A stretch of DNA of 41,904 bases. Source: Bacteroidia bacterium. GTDB lineage: Bacteria; Bacteroidota; Bacteroidia; B-17B0; Aurantibacillaceae. Below, one piece after another: positions 15,686 through 23,570 of the stretch (positions within the stretch are counted from its first letter, which is position 1; each line of letters begins with the position of its first letter). The notes beneath the pieces are model-generated. The model made no database searches, was not told the DNA's origin, and worked only from the letters and a program-made list of their open reading frames with translations. A program made the position numbers and the translations under genes. The DNA is taken from contig JALOMJ010000011.1 of assembly GCA_025455485.1 (NCBI GenBank), positions 1 through 41,904 on the forward strand, read 5' to 3'.

Positions 15686-18037
15686 ATGAAGAATTTATAT
15701 TTTCTTAAATCAGCCTTCCTTGTGATAGCCTTTTTAACGGCTGTTCCTGTTTTCTCGCAATCTGCCAAGAAACAATGTGAAGTAGCGGAAAAATTTGTAA
15801 AGGGTAACAATTACGAGGGCGCTATTGAAGCGTACACCAAGGCCATAGAATTGGACCCTAATTATTTTAAAGCCTACAGCTCCCGCGCAGAGTGCTATGA
15901 GAAGCTGAATAAAAAAGATTTGGCGATTGAAGATTACAAAAAAGCCATTGCGTTTACACCCAAAGAAAAAGAATTGTACTACAAAGCCGGGGTGCTTATG
16001 GTTGATCTTCAAAAGTACGCAGAAGCCGATCAAATGTTCAGGAAGGCCATTGAGCGTGATAAATCCTATACGGAAGCCATTGAGGCGGAAGTGAAAGTAT
16101 TATTTATTTTGAGAGACTACAATTACGGACTGGTGGTAAACCAACTGGCCATTGATGATAAAAAAACCGCCATCAATTACTACAATCAGGCTGTTTTTTA
16201 CGATAGTCTGAAAAATTATACAGAAGCTGAGAAATTTTACAAAAGCTCCAAATCGGTTGATTCAAAATTTATACCGGGTTATGTTGGTATGGCGCTGGCT
16301 GAAGTGAAACTGAATAAACCCGACGAAGCCCTTGCCAATTGTAATGCCGCCTTGTTAAAAGACCCAAACAGTTTGGATGTGTTTTATGCGAAAAGTTTGG
16401 CTCACGCAGGCAAAAAAGATTACCAGAATGCGATCAATGAAATTACCAAAGTAATCATTTCACGCCCATCGCCTGAAGTGTTCAAAATCAGAGCCTCTTA
16501 TTACGAAACCCTTGGGCAATACCACAATGCCATTAATGATTATACCCAGGTGATTAAACTCGACGATAAAAATCAGGAGGCGTATCTGAAACGTGCGGCG
16601 GCTTATGAATTTATTGGAAATTATAAAGCGGCTTTAACTGATTACAACAAAGTTGCCCTGCAAAACAGCGGGCAGGAAAAAATAGAAGTGTTTCTGAAAC
16701 AGGCAAAAGCCAAAATTTTTGAACTAAGCCGTGAAAGCGCAAAACCCGAGGTAGAAATAGTGTCTTTGAAGCCGGTGAAAAACACCGTTAAAATTGCTGC
16801 CAATAAAGATGAAATTACCGTTACCGGTAAAGTACGCGATGAAAGCATGATTAAAAACATGACGGTTAATGCAGGTACAGTAAAGTTCAGCGGCGATTCA
16901 TTGAATCCAACCTTTGTTGCTGAGTTGAGCGGTGTAATCAAATTAAATGAAATTATCATCAGCGCCACCGACGTCTATAACAACACACAAACAGTACAAT
17001 ATAAAATCGAAAAAACTGAGTGCGACAAGCCAATTATTGCCATAGAAACACCGATTACTTCTTTCGAAAATGAGATTTTTATCGATAACACAAACACTTC
17101 AGAAGTGTTTCTTCAAGGCACAATAAAAGATGCCAGTCTTATTGAATCCATCATTATTGATGGTGTAACAGCCTCATTTAATCCAAGCAACCTTAATCCT
17201 GATTTCTCCACACAATTAAAAATTGCAGAAAAAAGTAAGGTGGCCATTACGGTGAAAGATATTTATGGCAATGAAAACACACAAATTTACACCCTAAACC
17301 GAACTGCTGCTTCTGCCGGCATTGATAATCCAATGGGTAACACCTGGGTGGTGTTTATTGAGAATAGCAAGTATCAGAATTTCCCAAGCCTTGAAGGCCC
17401 CGCAAAAGACGTTACTGCCATGCGCTCAGCGCTTGCTAATTACAAGGTCACCAACATCATTCACAAAAAAGACATGACCAAATCGCAGATGGAAAAATTC
17501 TTCAGCATCGAGTTGCGCGATTATGTGAAAAATAACAACATTAATTCGTTAATGGTGTGGTATGCCGGACACGGAAAGTACGTAAGTCCAACCGGATATT
17601 GGGTGCCTGCAGATGGCAAAACAGATGACGAATTCTCCTACTTTGGCATCAACAACCTCAAAGCGGCCATGCAGTCTTATTCCGATAAGCTTATTCACAC
17701 ATTGGTTATCACAGATGCCTGCGAATCCGGTGCAACATTTTTAATGGCTATGCGCGGCGGGGATGATGAAAAACGCTGTGATAATTTTGAACTCACAAAA
17801 GCCAAATCTTCACAGGTATTTACTTCGGCAGGTTACGAATTGGCATCTGATAATTCCCAATTCACTAAAACGTTTTCAGCCACACTCAATAACAATGTGG
17901 AGATGTGTTTGCCTATAGAAAAGATCGTTAAAAAGGTGAACTCAGCAGTGGTTGCTGCAGGAAACCAATCCCCAAAATTCGGTAAAATCAAAGATCTTGC
18001 CGATGAAGGAGGAACCTTCTTTTTCATCAGAAAATAA
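15686..18037 (+). CDS. Exported TPR protein with C-terminal caspase-like (C14/metacaspase-type) peptidase domain
   Basis: The ATG at 15686 is preferred over a TTG at 15653, because it gives a clean Sec signal (MKNLYFLKSAFLVIAFL to about VFSQ). The mature protein starts with roughly eight TPR units (about residues 28-345; e.g. NYEGAIEAYTKAIELDPNY). Two related Ig-like segments follow at about 355-440 and 447-545; they share the pattern G-x-[VI]-[RK]-D-x-S. The caspase-like domain is at about 553-783, with the predicted catalytic dyad His629 (VWYAGHGKY) and Cys679 (ITDACESGAT). Both residues are present, so it should be an active cysteine peptidase. Export of a caspase homologue to the periplasm or cell surface is notable. 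The next gene, a propeller/phosphatase, starts 22 bases after its stop. Confidence 0.93.
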   Translation: MKNLYFLKSAFLVIAFLTAVPVFSQSAKKQCEVAEKFVKGNNYEGAIEAYTKAIELDPNYFKAYSSRAECYEKLNKKDLAIEDYKKAIAFTPKEKELYYKAGVLMVDLQKYAEADQMFRKAIERDKSYTEAIEAEVKVLFILRDYNYGLVVNQLAIDDKKTAINYYNQAVFYDSLKNYTEAEKFYKSSKSVDSKFIPGYVGMALAEVKLNKPDEALANCNAALLKDPNSLDVFYAKSLAHAGKKDYQNAINEITKVIISRPSPEVFKIRASYYETLGQYHNAINDYTQVIKLDDKNQEAYLKRAAAYEFIGNYKAALTDYNKVALQNSGQEKIEVFLKQAKAKIFELSRESAKPEVEIVSLKPVKNTVKIAANKDEITVTGKVRDESMIKNMTVNAGTVKFSGDSLNPTFVAELSGVIKLNEIIISATDVYNNTQTVQYKIEKTECDKPIIAIETPITSFENEIFIDNTNTSEVFLQGTIKDASLIESIIIDGVTASFNPSNLNPDFSTQLKIAEKSKVAITVKDIYGNENTQIYTLNRTAASAGIDNPMGNTWVVFIENSKYQNFPSLEGPAKDVTAMRSALANYKVTNIIHKKDMTKSQMEKFFSIELRDYVKNNNINSLMVWYAGHGKYVSPTGYWVPADGKTDDEFSYFGINNLKAAMQSYSDKLIHTLVITDACESGATFLMAMRGGDDEKRCDNFELTKAKSSQVFTSAGYELASDNSQFTKTFSATLNNNVEMCLPIEKIVKKVNSAVVAAGNQSPKFGKIKDLADEGGTFFFIRK

Positions 18038-18059
18038 ATAAAACAGACTTGTTAATTTG

Positions 18060-21000
18060 ATGTATCGGCATAGAATTATACAAGTCTTTTTTCTTTTTCT
18101 CTTATTCCCCTCGTATTCCCAAACCTATCACTTTGCGCATTATGGCGTGAGGGATGGTTTGGCACAATCAAACGTTTCAGGCATTATACAGGATGAAAGC
18201 GGTTACTACTGGATAGCCACAGAAGGCGGTTTATCGCGTTTTGATGGCAAGAACTTTGTGAACTTTACAGTAGCCGATGGTTTAGCCGACAATAACGTAA
18301 GTGCCATTTTTCAGGATAAAAACAAACGCATTTGGTTAGGGCACAAAAATGGAGCCTTAACGGTTTACGATGGAAAGGTGTTTAAGGAAATCAAATCACG
18401 ACTACTTCCGAAAGACAATAAAATTTACAGCTTTTTTCAGGATAGTAAGGGCAGTCTCTGGATTTCTACCCTATCGGCAGGTGTAATTAAGATTGTTGAC
18501 CCCAGTAAAAGTCTGGGGGAGAGAATGCACATAATTGTCTATTCAAGTAAAGATGGCCTCAGTCAGTATGTATTGACTACAAATGAAGACAAAAAAGGAA
18601 ATATTTGGTTTCTTACCGATATAGGCATTAAAATTTATAATAATCGCAGCAGAACATTTGAATTCTTTCGACCCGAAGGCATGCCCTTAGGGCAAATTAT
18701 GTTTCTTACAAAAGATAAAAACTCAAATTTTATAATCGGTACTTCTTCTGGCAATGTAAGCCGATACAATTCTGAAACTGGTCAATTTTCTGATATCATT
18801 GAACCCAAAGAAGTGCTGGGCGCTGCTGCCAATACCGGCCCTGTATATGTGTTCGCGGCCATTGAAGACCAAAACGGAAATGTATGGTCATCGGGTTCAG
18901 AACATGGTGTTTTTAAATACGATAAATCATCAGGAAAAACCATACTGCTGAGTACCGGAAACGGACTCTCGATGAACAAAATAAAATGCATTGTTGAGGA
19001 CCGGGAAGGCAACATATTGCTTGGAACGGCTGGGGAAGGGTTCGAAGTGTATTCCGGCGATAGGTTTGTTTCGTATTCAAAAGAAAATGGCATGGTGAAT
19101 AACCAGGTGTGGTCCATTTGTCAGGATAATACAGGCAAATATTGGTTTGGTACCAGCGATGGCATTTCGGTTATTGATTTAAAAAGCGACAACATCATAA
19201 AATTTCAAAATTACACCACAAAAGAAGGCTTAAGTTCTAACGATGTGCGCTCGATGGTTTGCGATCGTGCGGGCAATATGTGGGTAGGCACCTGGGGCGG
19301 CAAAGTGGTGAAGTTTGATAAAAGTCAAAATCGTTTTGTGCAGATTCCTGCTTTGAATGATATTGTTTATTCCTTGGTTAGTTCCTTGATGATTGACCGG
19401 TACGATAATTTGTGGATTGGCACCCTCGAAGGCATTGTGCGTTATGATTTAAATTCAGGAGGCATAAAAACCTTTAGAACCATTGATGGATTGGCTGACA
19501 ATGACATTTCGTGTTTGTTTGAAGCCACAAACGGTGATGTATGGATAGGCACAAAACAAAAAGGAATCACTGTTTTTAATGGTAAATCATTCAAATCTTT
19601 TAACAGAGACAATGGCTTAACGTACAACAGCATTTCATCTATTACTGAAGATAAATCAAAACGCATCTGGATTGGCACGGAAGGCGGGGGAGCCTTCGTT
19701 TACGATGGTAAGGGTTTTACGAATTACAAAATCAAGAACGGACTAATGTCTGATTTTATTTCTCTCGTTACAACAGATAAACAAGGCAATGTATGGTTTG
19801 GCACCAACAAAGGCATCAGTAAATTTAAACCTAAAGACAACAAATTTTACACCTATACCCGTGGTGATGGGTTTACAGGGGTGGAAACAAAATTGCGTGC
19901 CGTGTATCAGGAAAAAAATTCCCGTCTATGGTTTGGTACAGTAAATGGCGCCTACTGCTATAGTCCGGAAAAAGACCATGTAGTAAAACTTGAGCCGGTA
20001 TGCAAATTTACTGGAATCAGAGTTAATCAAATGGAGGTGCCATTTGATAACGACCTTAGTTTATCTTACAAAGAAAATTCCTTGATTTTTGAGTTTGTAG
20101 GCATTTCACTTTCTAATCCTGAAGGTGTTCAGTACCGTGTACAACTGGAGGGAAGTGATGAGAACTGGAAAGCATTAAGTAAAGAAAATAGTGCAAGCTA
20201 TTCAAACCTACCGCCAAACAAATACGTCTTTAAAGTGATGGCTTGCAATGCATCCGGCGTTTGTACACAAAACCCAATAAGTATTTCTGTGGTTATTACC
20301 CCGCCGTATTGGAAAACCTGGTGGTTTTATTTGTTGGTGTTTATAAGTGTTTCGGGCATATTGTTTACATACATAAAGTTACGCGAACGCAACCTGATGC
20401 ATGAAAAACGCGTGTTGGAAGAAAAAGTAAACGAACGCACGGCCGAGGTTGTAGAAAAGAATAAAGAATTGGATGAAATCAACAAAGACATTACCGCCAG
20501 CATACGCTATGCAAAGCGCATTCAGGATGCCATACTGCCGCCGGACGAATACGTAAAAACACATTTGCCAAACACCTTTGTGCTGTTTAAACCCAAAGAT
20601 ATTGTTAGCGGAGATTTTTACTTTATGGCGGATAAGGGCGAGCACGTTATTTTTGCCGCCGTGGATTGTACAGGGCACGGCGTACCCGGCGCCTTTATGT
20701 CGATTGTGGGCCACAACTTACTGGAAAGAATAGTAGGAGAACAAGGCATCACTCAACCCTCCCGTATTTTGGATGAATTGAATAAAAGCATCAGCGAAAC
20801 TTTGAGACAAAATGATTTGGAAGACAATACGGTACGCGATGGCATGGATTTGGCGCTTTGCAGTTACAACAGAACAACTCATATCTTGCAGTTTGCAGGT
20901 GCTTTTAACCCCATGTGGTTAATTCGCAACAAAGAACTAATAGAAATTAAAGCAGACAAATTTCCAATCGGCAACACAAAACAAAACGAAAACAGCAAGT

Positions 21001-21254
21001 TTAAAAATCACGAAATTGTTTTACAAAAAGGAGATACCGTGTATGTGTTTTCCGATGGGTACTGCGATCAATTTGGCGGACCTGGCGGAAAGAAGTTTAA
21101 GGCCAGCAACCTCAAAAATTTGCTTTTAAATTCACAACACCTCAACATGGATGAACAGTTTGAATTGCTGAACTCAACCATAGAAAATTGGAGAGGCAAT
21201 CACGAACAAGTAGATGATATATTGGTGATTGGCACCCGTTATCTGGGCAATTAA
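18060..21254 (+). CDS. Transmembrane two-component-regulator propeller receptor with SpoIIE/PP2C-type phosphatase output
   Basis: A 1064-residue receptor. A signal peptide (MYRHRIIQVFFLFLLFPSYS) is followed by about 13-14 regulator-propeller repeats of the form DGLxxNxVxxIxxDxxGxxWIGTxxGGLxxFDG, residues 25-640, enough for two seven-bladed propellers. A Y_Y_Y domain lies at about 665-745, one transmembrane helix at about 755-774 (WWFYLLVFISVSGILFTYI) and a coiled coil at 775-815. The cytoplasmic SpoIIE-like Ser/Thr phosphatase domain (about 820-1064) has metal-binding Asp852 (SGDFYF) and Asp869 (DCTGHGVPGAF) plus FSDGYCDQFGG. The start is the ATG at 18060, not the TTG one codon upstream. The usual output in such receptors is a histidine kinase; here it is a phosphatase. 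Confidence 0.94.
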   Translation: MYRHRIIQVFFLFLLFPSYSQTYHFAHYGVRDGLAQSNVSGIIQDESGYYWIATEGGLSRFDGKNFVNFTVADGLADNNVSAIFQDKNKRIWLGHKNGALTVYDGKVFKEIKSRLLPKDNKIYSFFQDSKGSLWISTLSAGVIKIVDPSKSLGERMHIIVYSSKDGLSQYVLTTNEDKKGNIWFLTDIGIKIYNNRSRTFEFFRPEGMPLGQIMFLTKDKNSNFIIGTSSGNVSRYNSETGQFSDIIEPKEVLGAAANTGPVYVFAAIEDQNGNVWSSGSEHGVFKYDKSSGKTILLSTGNGLSMNKIKCIVEDREGNILLGTAGEGFEVYSGDRFVSYSKENGMVNNQVWSICQDNTGKYWFGTSDGISVIDLKSDNIIKFQNYTTKEGLSSNDVRSMVCDRAGNMWVGTWGGKVVKFDKSQNRFVQIPALNDIVYSLVSSLMIDRYDNLWIGTLEGIVRYDLNSGGIKTFRTIDGLADNDISCLFEATNGDVWIGTKQKGITVFNGKSFKSFNRDNGLTYNSISSITEDKSKRIWIGTEGGGAFVYDGKGFTNYKIKNGLMSDFISLVTTDKQGNVWFGTNKGISKFKPKDNKFYTYTRGDGFTGVETKLRAVYQEKNSRLWFGTVNGAYCYSPEKDHVVKLEPVCKFTGIRVNQMEVPFDNDLSLSYKENSLIFEFVGISLSNPEGVQYRVQLEGSDENWKALSKENSASYSNLPPNKYVFKVMACNASGVCTQNPISISVVITPPYWKTWWFYLLVFISVSGILFTYIKLRERNLMHEKRVLEEKVNERTAEVVEKNKELDEINKDITASIRYAKRIQDAILPPDEYVKTHLPNTFVLFKPKDIVSGDFYFMADKGEHVIFAAVDCTGHGVPGAFMSIVGHNLLERIVGEQGITQPSRILDELNKSISETLRQNDLEDNTVRDGMDLALCSYNRTTHILQFAGAFNPMWLIRNKELIEIKADKFPIGNTKQNENSKFKNHEIVLQKGDTVYVFSDGYCDQFGGPGGKKFKASNLKNLLLNSQHLNMDEQFELLNSTIENWRGNHEQVDDILVIGTRYLGN

Positions 21255-21574
21255 TCTTCTATCAAAAAAATTGCTTCCATAAACTCCCCAATAGCTTTTT
21301 TTTCCTTGCGTTTTTCCGCAATTTCCAAGCCAAGTTTATAGTAGTGCAGGGCTTCGCCCAGTTTGGTTTGGGCCTCCAGTAATTTTCCTAATTGATAAAA
21401 AGCAGCCATATAGGTTGGATCAAGTTCAGTAACTTTTTTAAACTGCATTTCCGCCAACACAATGCTTTGCGGGTTTTTAGCGTATTCTAAACCAAGGGCA
21501 TAATTCAGAAAAACGTCATCATCTTCTTTCTCAAGCATGCGTTTTAATAAATCCAATCGTGTAGAATCAGACAT
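21251..21574 (-). CDS. Small TPR protein downstream of pheS
   Basis: The protein has 107 residues and two to three TPR-like helical hairpins (AEMQFKKVTELDPTYMAAFY and LGEALHYYKLGLEIAEK). There is no signal peptide or membrane segment, so it is cytoplasmic. Its ATG lies two bases past the pheS stop, indicating an operon with pheS, and its last 4 bases overlap the end of the convergent receptor gene. The partner it binds is unknown. The very small size, with little besides TPR, suggests an adaptor. Confidence 0.82.
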   Translation of the reverse strand: MSDSTRLDLLKRMLEKEDDDVFLNYALGLEYAKNPQSIVLAEMQFKKVTELDPTYMAAFYQLGKLLEAQTKLGEALHYYKLGLEIAEKRKEKKAIGEFMEAIFLIED

Positions 21575-21576
21575 GT

Positions 21577-22596
21577 TTAAGCGGAAGTAAATTGTTTTAG
21601 AAAACGTACATCATTTTCAAAAAATAAACGCAAATCCTTTACCTGATATTTCAGCATGGCAATGCGTTCAATACCCATGCCAAAAGCAAAGCCCTTGTAT
21701 TTGATTTCGCTGATGCCACAGTTGATGAGCACCTGCGGATCCACCATGCCACAGCCCATAATTTCTACCCAACCCGTGTATTTGCAAACATTGCAGCCTT
21801 TGCCTTTGCAAATGGTACAGCTAATGTCCATTTCTGCACTGGGCTCAGTGAACGGGAAATAACTTGGGCGTAATCGAATTTTGGTATCTGTACCAAACAT
21901 CTCGCGTGTAAAGTACAAGAGGGTTTGTTTTAAATCAGCAAAACTTACTTTTTCATCAATGTAAAGGCCTTCTACCTGATGAAACTGACAATGCGCCCTG
22001 GCACTGATGGCTTCGTTACGGTAAACCCTGCCGGGAGAAATCGTACGAATGGGCGGTTTGTGAGATTGCATGATGTGCACCTGAACACTCGACGTTTGTG
22101 TGCGAAGCACCATTTCAGGGTTGAGGTTCACATAAAAGGTATCCTGCATATCGCGGGCGGGATGGTTTTCAGGGGTATTGAGTGCGGTAAAGTTGTGCCA
22201 GTCGTCTTCAATTTCACGCCCTTCACTAACGGTAAAACCCAGGCGGGAAAAAATTGAAATGATCTGGTTTTTGACGATACTTAAAGGATGGCGACTTCCA
22301 TTTTGAACAGAGGGAAAACCGGGGAGACTCAAATCCGGAATATCAGTATCACTTACCTTGGATTCAAATTCTTCTTTCCAGGCATTAATTTTATTTAAAG
22401 CGCTGGTTTTAAGAACATTCAATTGCTGACCAAACTCTTTTTTTTGATCCGGAGGTACTGTTTTAAAGGCTTCAAACAGCTCAGTAATCTCCCCCTTTTT
22501 GCCGAGCCATTTGATTCTAAGGGTCTCTACTTCCTCCAGAGTGTTTACGGAACTGGCATTTACCTCTTCGGACAATCGTGCAATTTTATCTAACAT
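21577..22596 (-). CDS. pheS: Phenylalanyl-tRNA synthetase alpha subunit
   Basis: The class II aminoacyl-tRNA synthetase alpha subunit, which works as an alpha2-beta2 enzyme with PheT (not in this window). The length of 339 residues from the ATG at 22596 is normal; a TTG four codons upstream is a less likely start. The N-terminal coiled-coil arm (about 1-85) is present. Then come GSRHPLSIVKNQIISIF, GFTVSEGREIEDDWHNFTAL, motif 2 (SPGRVYRNEAISARAHCQFHQVEGL, quoted in part as PGRVYRNE and FHQVEGL) and motif 3 (YKGFAFGMGIERIAMLKY). A CTICKGKGCNVC insert is present, usual for this lineage. Confidence 0.97.
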   Translation of the reverse strand: MLDKIARLSEEVNASSVNTLEEVETLRIKWLGKKGEITELFEAFKTVPPDQKKEFGQQLNVLKTSALNKINAWKEEFESKVSDTDIPDLSLPGFPSVQNGSRHPLSIVKNQIISIFSRLGFTVSEGREIEDDWHNFTALNTPENHPARDMQDTFYVNLNPEMVLRTQTSSVQVHIMQSHKPPIRTISPGRVYRNEAISARAHCQFHQVEGLYIDEKVSFADLKQTLLYFTREMFGTDTKIRLRPSYFPFTEPSAEMDISCTICKGKGCNVCKYTGWVEIMGCGMVDPQVLINCGISEIKYKGFAFGMGIERIAMLKYQVKDLRLFFENDVRFLKQFTSA

Positions 22597-22605
22597 ATTG
22601 GCTGT

Positions 22606-22613
22606 CAAAAATA
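22606..22613 (-). promoter_or_regulatory. Candidate -7 element TATTTTTG for pheS
   Basis: An exact TAnnTTTG match on the minus strand, ending 9 bases before the pheS ATG. I see no good TTTG at the expected distance upstream. It lies downstream of the terminator at 22652-22683, as expected for a new transcription unit. Its use would leave out the TTG start at 22608. Confidence 0.4.
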
Positions 22614-22651
22614 GGGAAAATTAGGGCAATCTGCCCATTAAAATAAAGGAC

Positions 22652-22683
22652 AAAAAAAACCACTCTTTTGGAGTGGTTTTAAA
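22652..22683 (-). terminator. Intrinsic terminator of the small-lipoprotein array
   Basis: A perfect 10-bp stem (22656-22665 with 22671-22680, core ACCACTC/GAGTGGT) with a 5-base loop, followed on the minus strand by a run of T (the A-run at 22652-22659). It lies 17 bases beyond the last lipoprotein stop and ends that transcript before the pheS promoter. Confidence 0.9.
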
Positions 22684-22699
22684 TAAGCCAATGTTTAAA

Positions 22700-22918
22700 T
22701 TAATCTGCCAAATCGCAGGTATAAACATAAGTATCTGTACCGTCAGACTCTGTGTAAGAAACACAGTTAGCCTTGGCTGCGGCTTTATCAACTTCAACAA
22801 TGGTTGTTACCTGCGCTGTGGTTGATCCTGTGCCGGTACAAGTGCAGGTATAGTCTTTTTTACATGAAGCAAAACTCACTACAAGCAGTGCACATGGAAT
22901 ATAAATTAGCTTTTTCAT
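22700..22918 (-). CDS. Small cysteine-rich lipoprotein, third of three tandem paralogues
   Basis: The product has 72 residues with an SPII signal (SFASC). The mature part begins CKKDYTCTCTGTG and carries the signature shared with its two neighbours: CTCT just after the lipidated Cys, then KAAAKANCVSY and a final YVYTCDL. Besides the lipidated cysteine there are four conserved cysteines, enough for two disulfides or one metal site. The protein is anchored to a membrane, probably the outer one. No known family is recognised. It ends the array and is followed by a strong terminator. Confidence 0.82.
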   Translation of the reverse strand: MKKLIYIPCALLVVSFASCKKDYTCTCTGTGSTTAQVTTIVEVDKAAAKANCVSYTESDGTDTYVYTCDLAD

Positions 22919-22938
22919 TTTTAAGATTTTAGTGGTGG

Positions 22939-23169
22939 TTATTTCAATTTACAATCATCAGTATAAGTAAAGCCGCCAATGGTAGTTGTGCGCTTAACAC
23001 ATGCGTTAGCAGCATCCATTTTTCTGGCTTCTTTTATTGTTACATCATAAGTAGTGGTTTGATAACCAGGCTGAGTAGAAGAATCTGTGCAAGTACAAAC
23101 ATAATCTTTCTTACAAGAGGTGGCTGCGAAGGCAGAAACCACAATTAGGGATAAAAGTATTTTTTTCAT
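22939..23169 (-). CDS. Small cysteine-rich lipoprotein, second of three tandem paralogues
   Basis: The product has 76 residues with an SPII signal (MKKILLSLIVVSAFAATSC). It shares CKKDYVCTCT, a middle EARKMDAANACVK block and the ending FTYTDDCKL with its paralogues. The spacing between the cysteines is conserved while the linker sequences differ, which suggests a shared small fold under divergent selection. The gap to the next gene is about 20 bases, so the three are almost surely co-transcribed. The function is unknown. Confidence 0.82.
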   Translation of the reverse strand: MKKILLSLIVVSAFAATSCKKDYVCTCTDSSTQPGYQTTTYDVTIKEARKMDAANACVKRTTTIGGFTYTDDCKLK

Positions 23170-23187
23170 GATGGTTTAGTTTTAAGA

Positions 23188-23475
23188 TTAGTCTAATTTA
23201 CAATCAGCTTTATATGTATAATTTACAGTTCCACCCGTACCATCTGAACCTCCGGCTTGACTTGTTTCAAGTGACAAACAATTGGCGCGAGCTGATTTTC
23301 CATTAACTTCCTTCAGTGTTGTAGTTGTAACTTGAGAAGTTGGGTATGTGCCTGGGAAAGCACCACCTGTAATAGTTGTTGTGCTGGTTTCTGTACATGT
23401 GCAGGTCCTGTCTTTCTTACAGGATGCAAAGCTGAGCCCGAAAGCGAGCAAAGCCAAAAGCGTAATTTTTTTCAT
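23188..23475 (-). CDS. Small cysteine-rich lipoprotein, first of three tandem paralogues
   Basis: The product has 95 residues, the longest of the three because of a Thr/Gly-rich insert after CTCTETSTTTITGG and a Gly-rich loop near the C-terminus. The signal peptide ends SFASC. The shared framework is CKKDRTCTCT, then SARANCLSLE, then YTYKADCKL. The Lys-Lys-Asp after the lipidated Cys resembles charged lipoprotein surface-export signals known in some Bacteroidota, so surface display is possible but not shown. It is the promoter-proximal member of the array. Confidence 0.82.
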   Translation of the reverse strand: MKKITLLALLAFGLSFASCKKDRTCTCTETSTTTITGGAFPGTYPTSQVTTTTLKEVNGKSARANCLSLETSQAGGSDGTGGTVNYTYKADCKLD

Positions 23476-23570
23476 AGAAATAAGGTTTAAAATTTCACCT
23501 AATTAAAAGATTTAATCTTTGATTTGCAAGGCTTCGTCGAAAATTTAATAAAACCATAAGAATAATGAAC

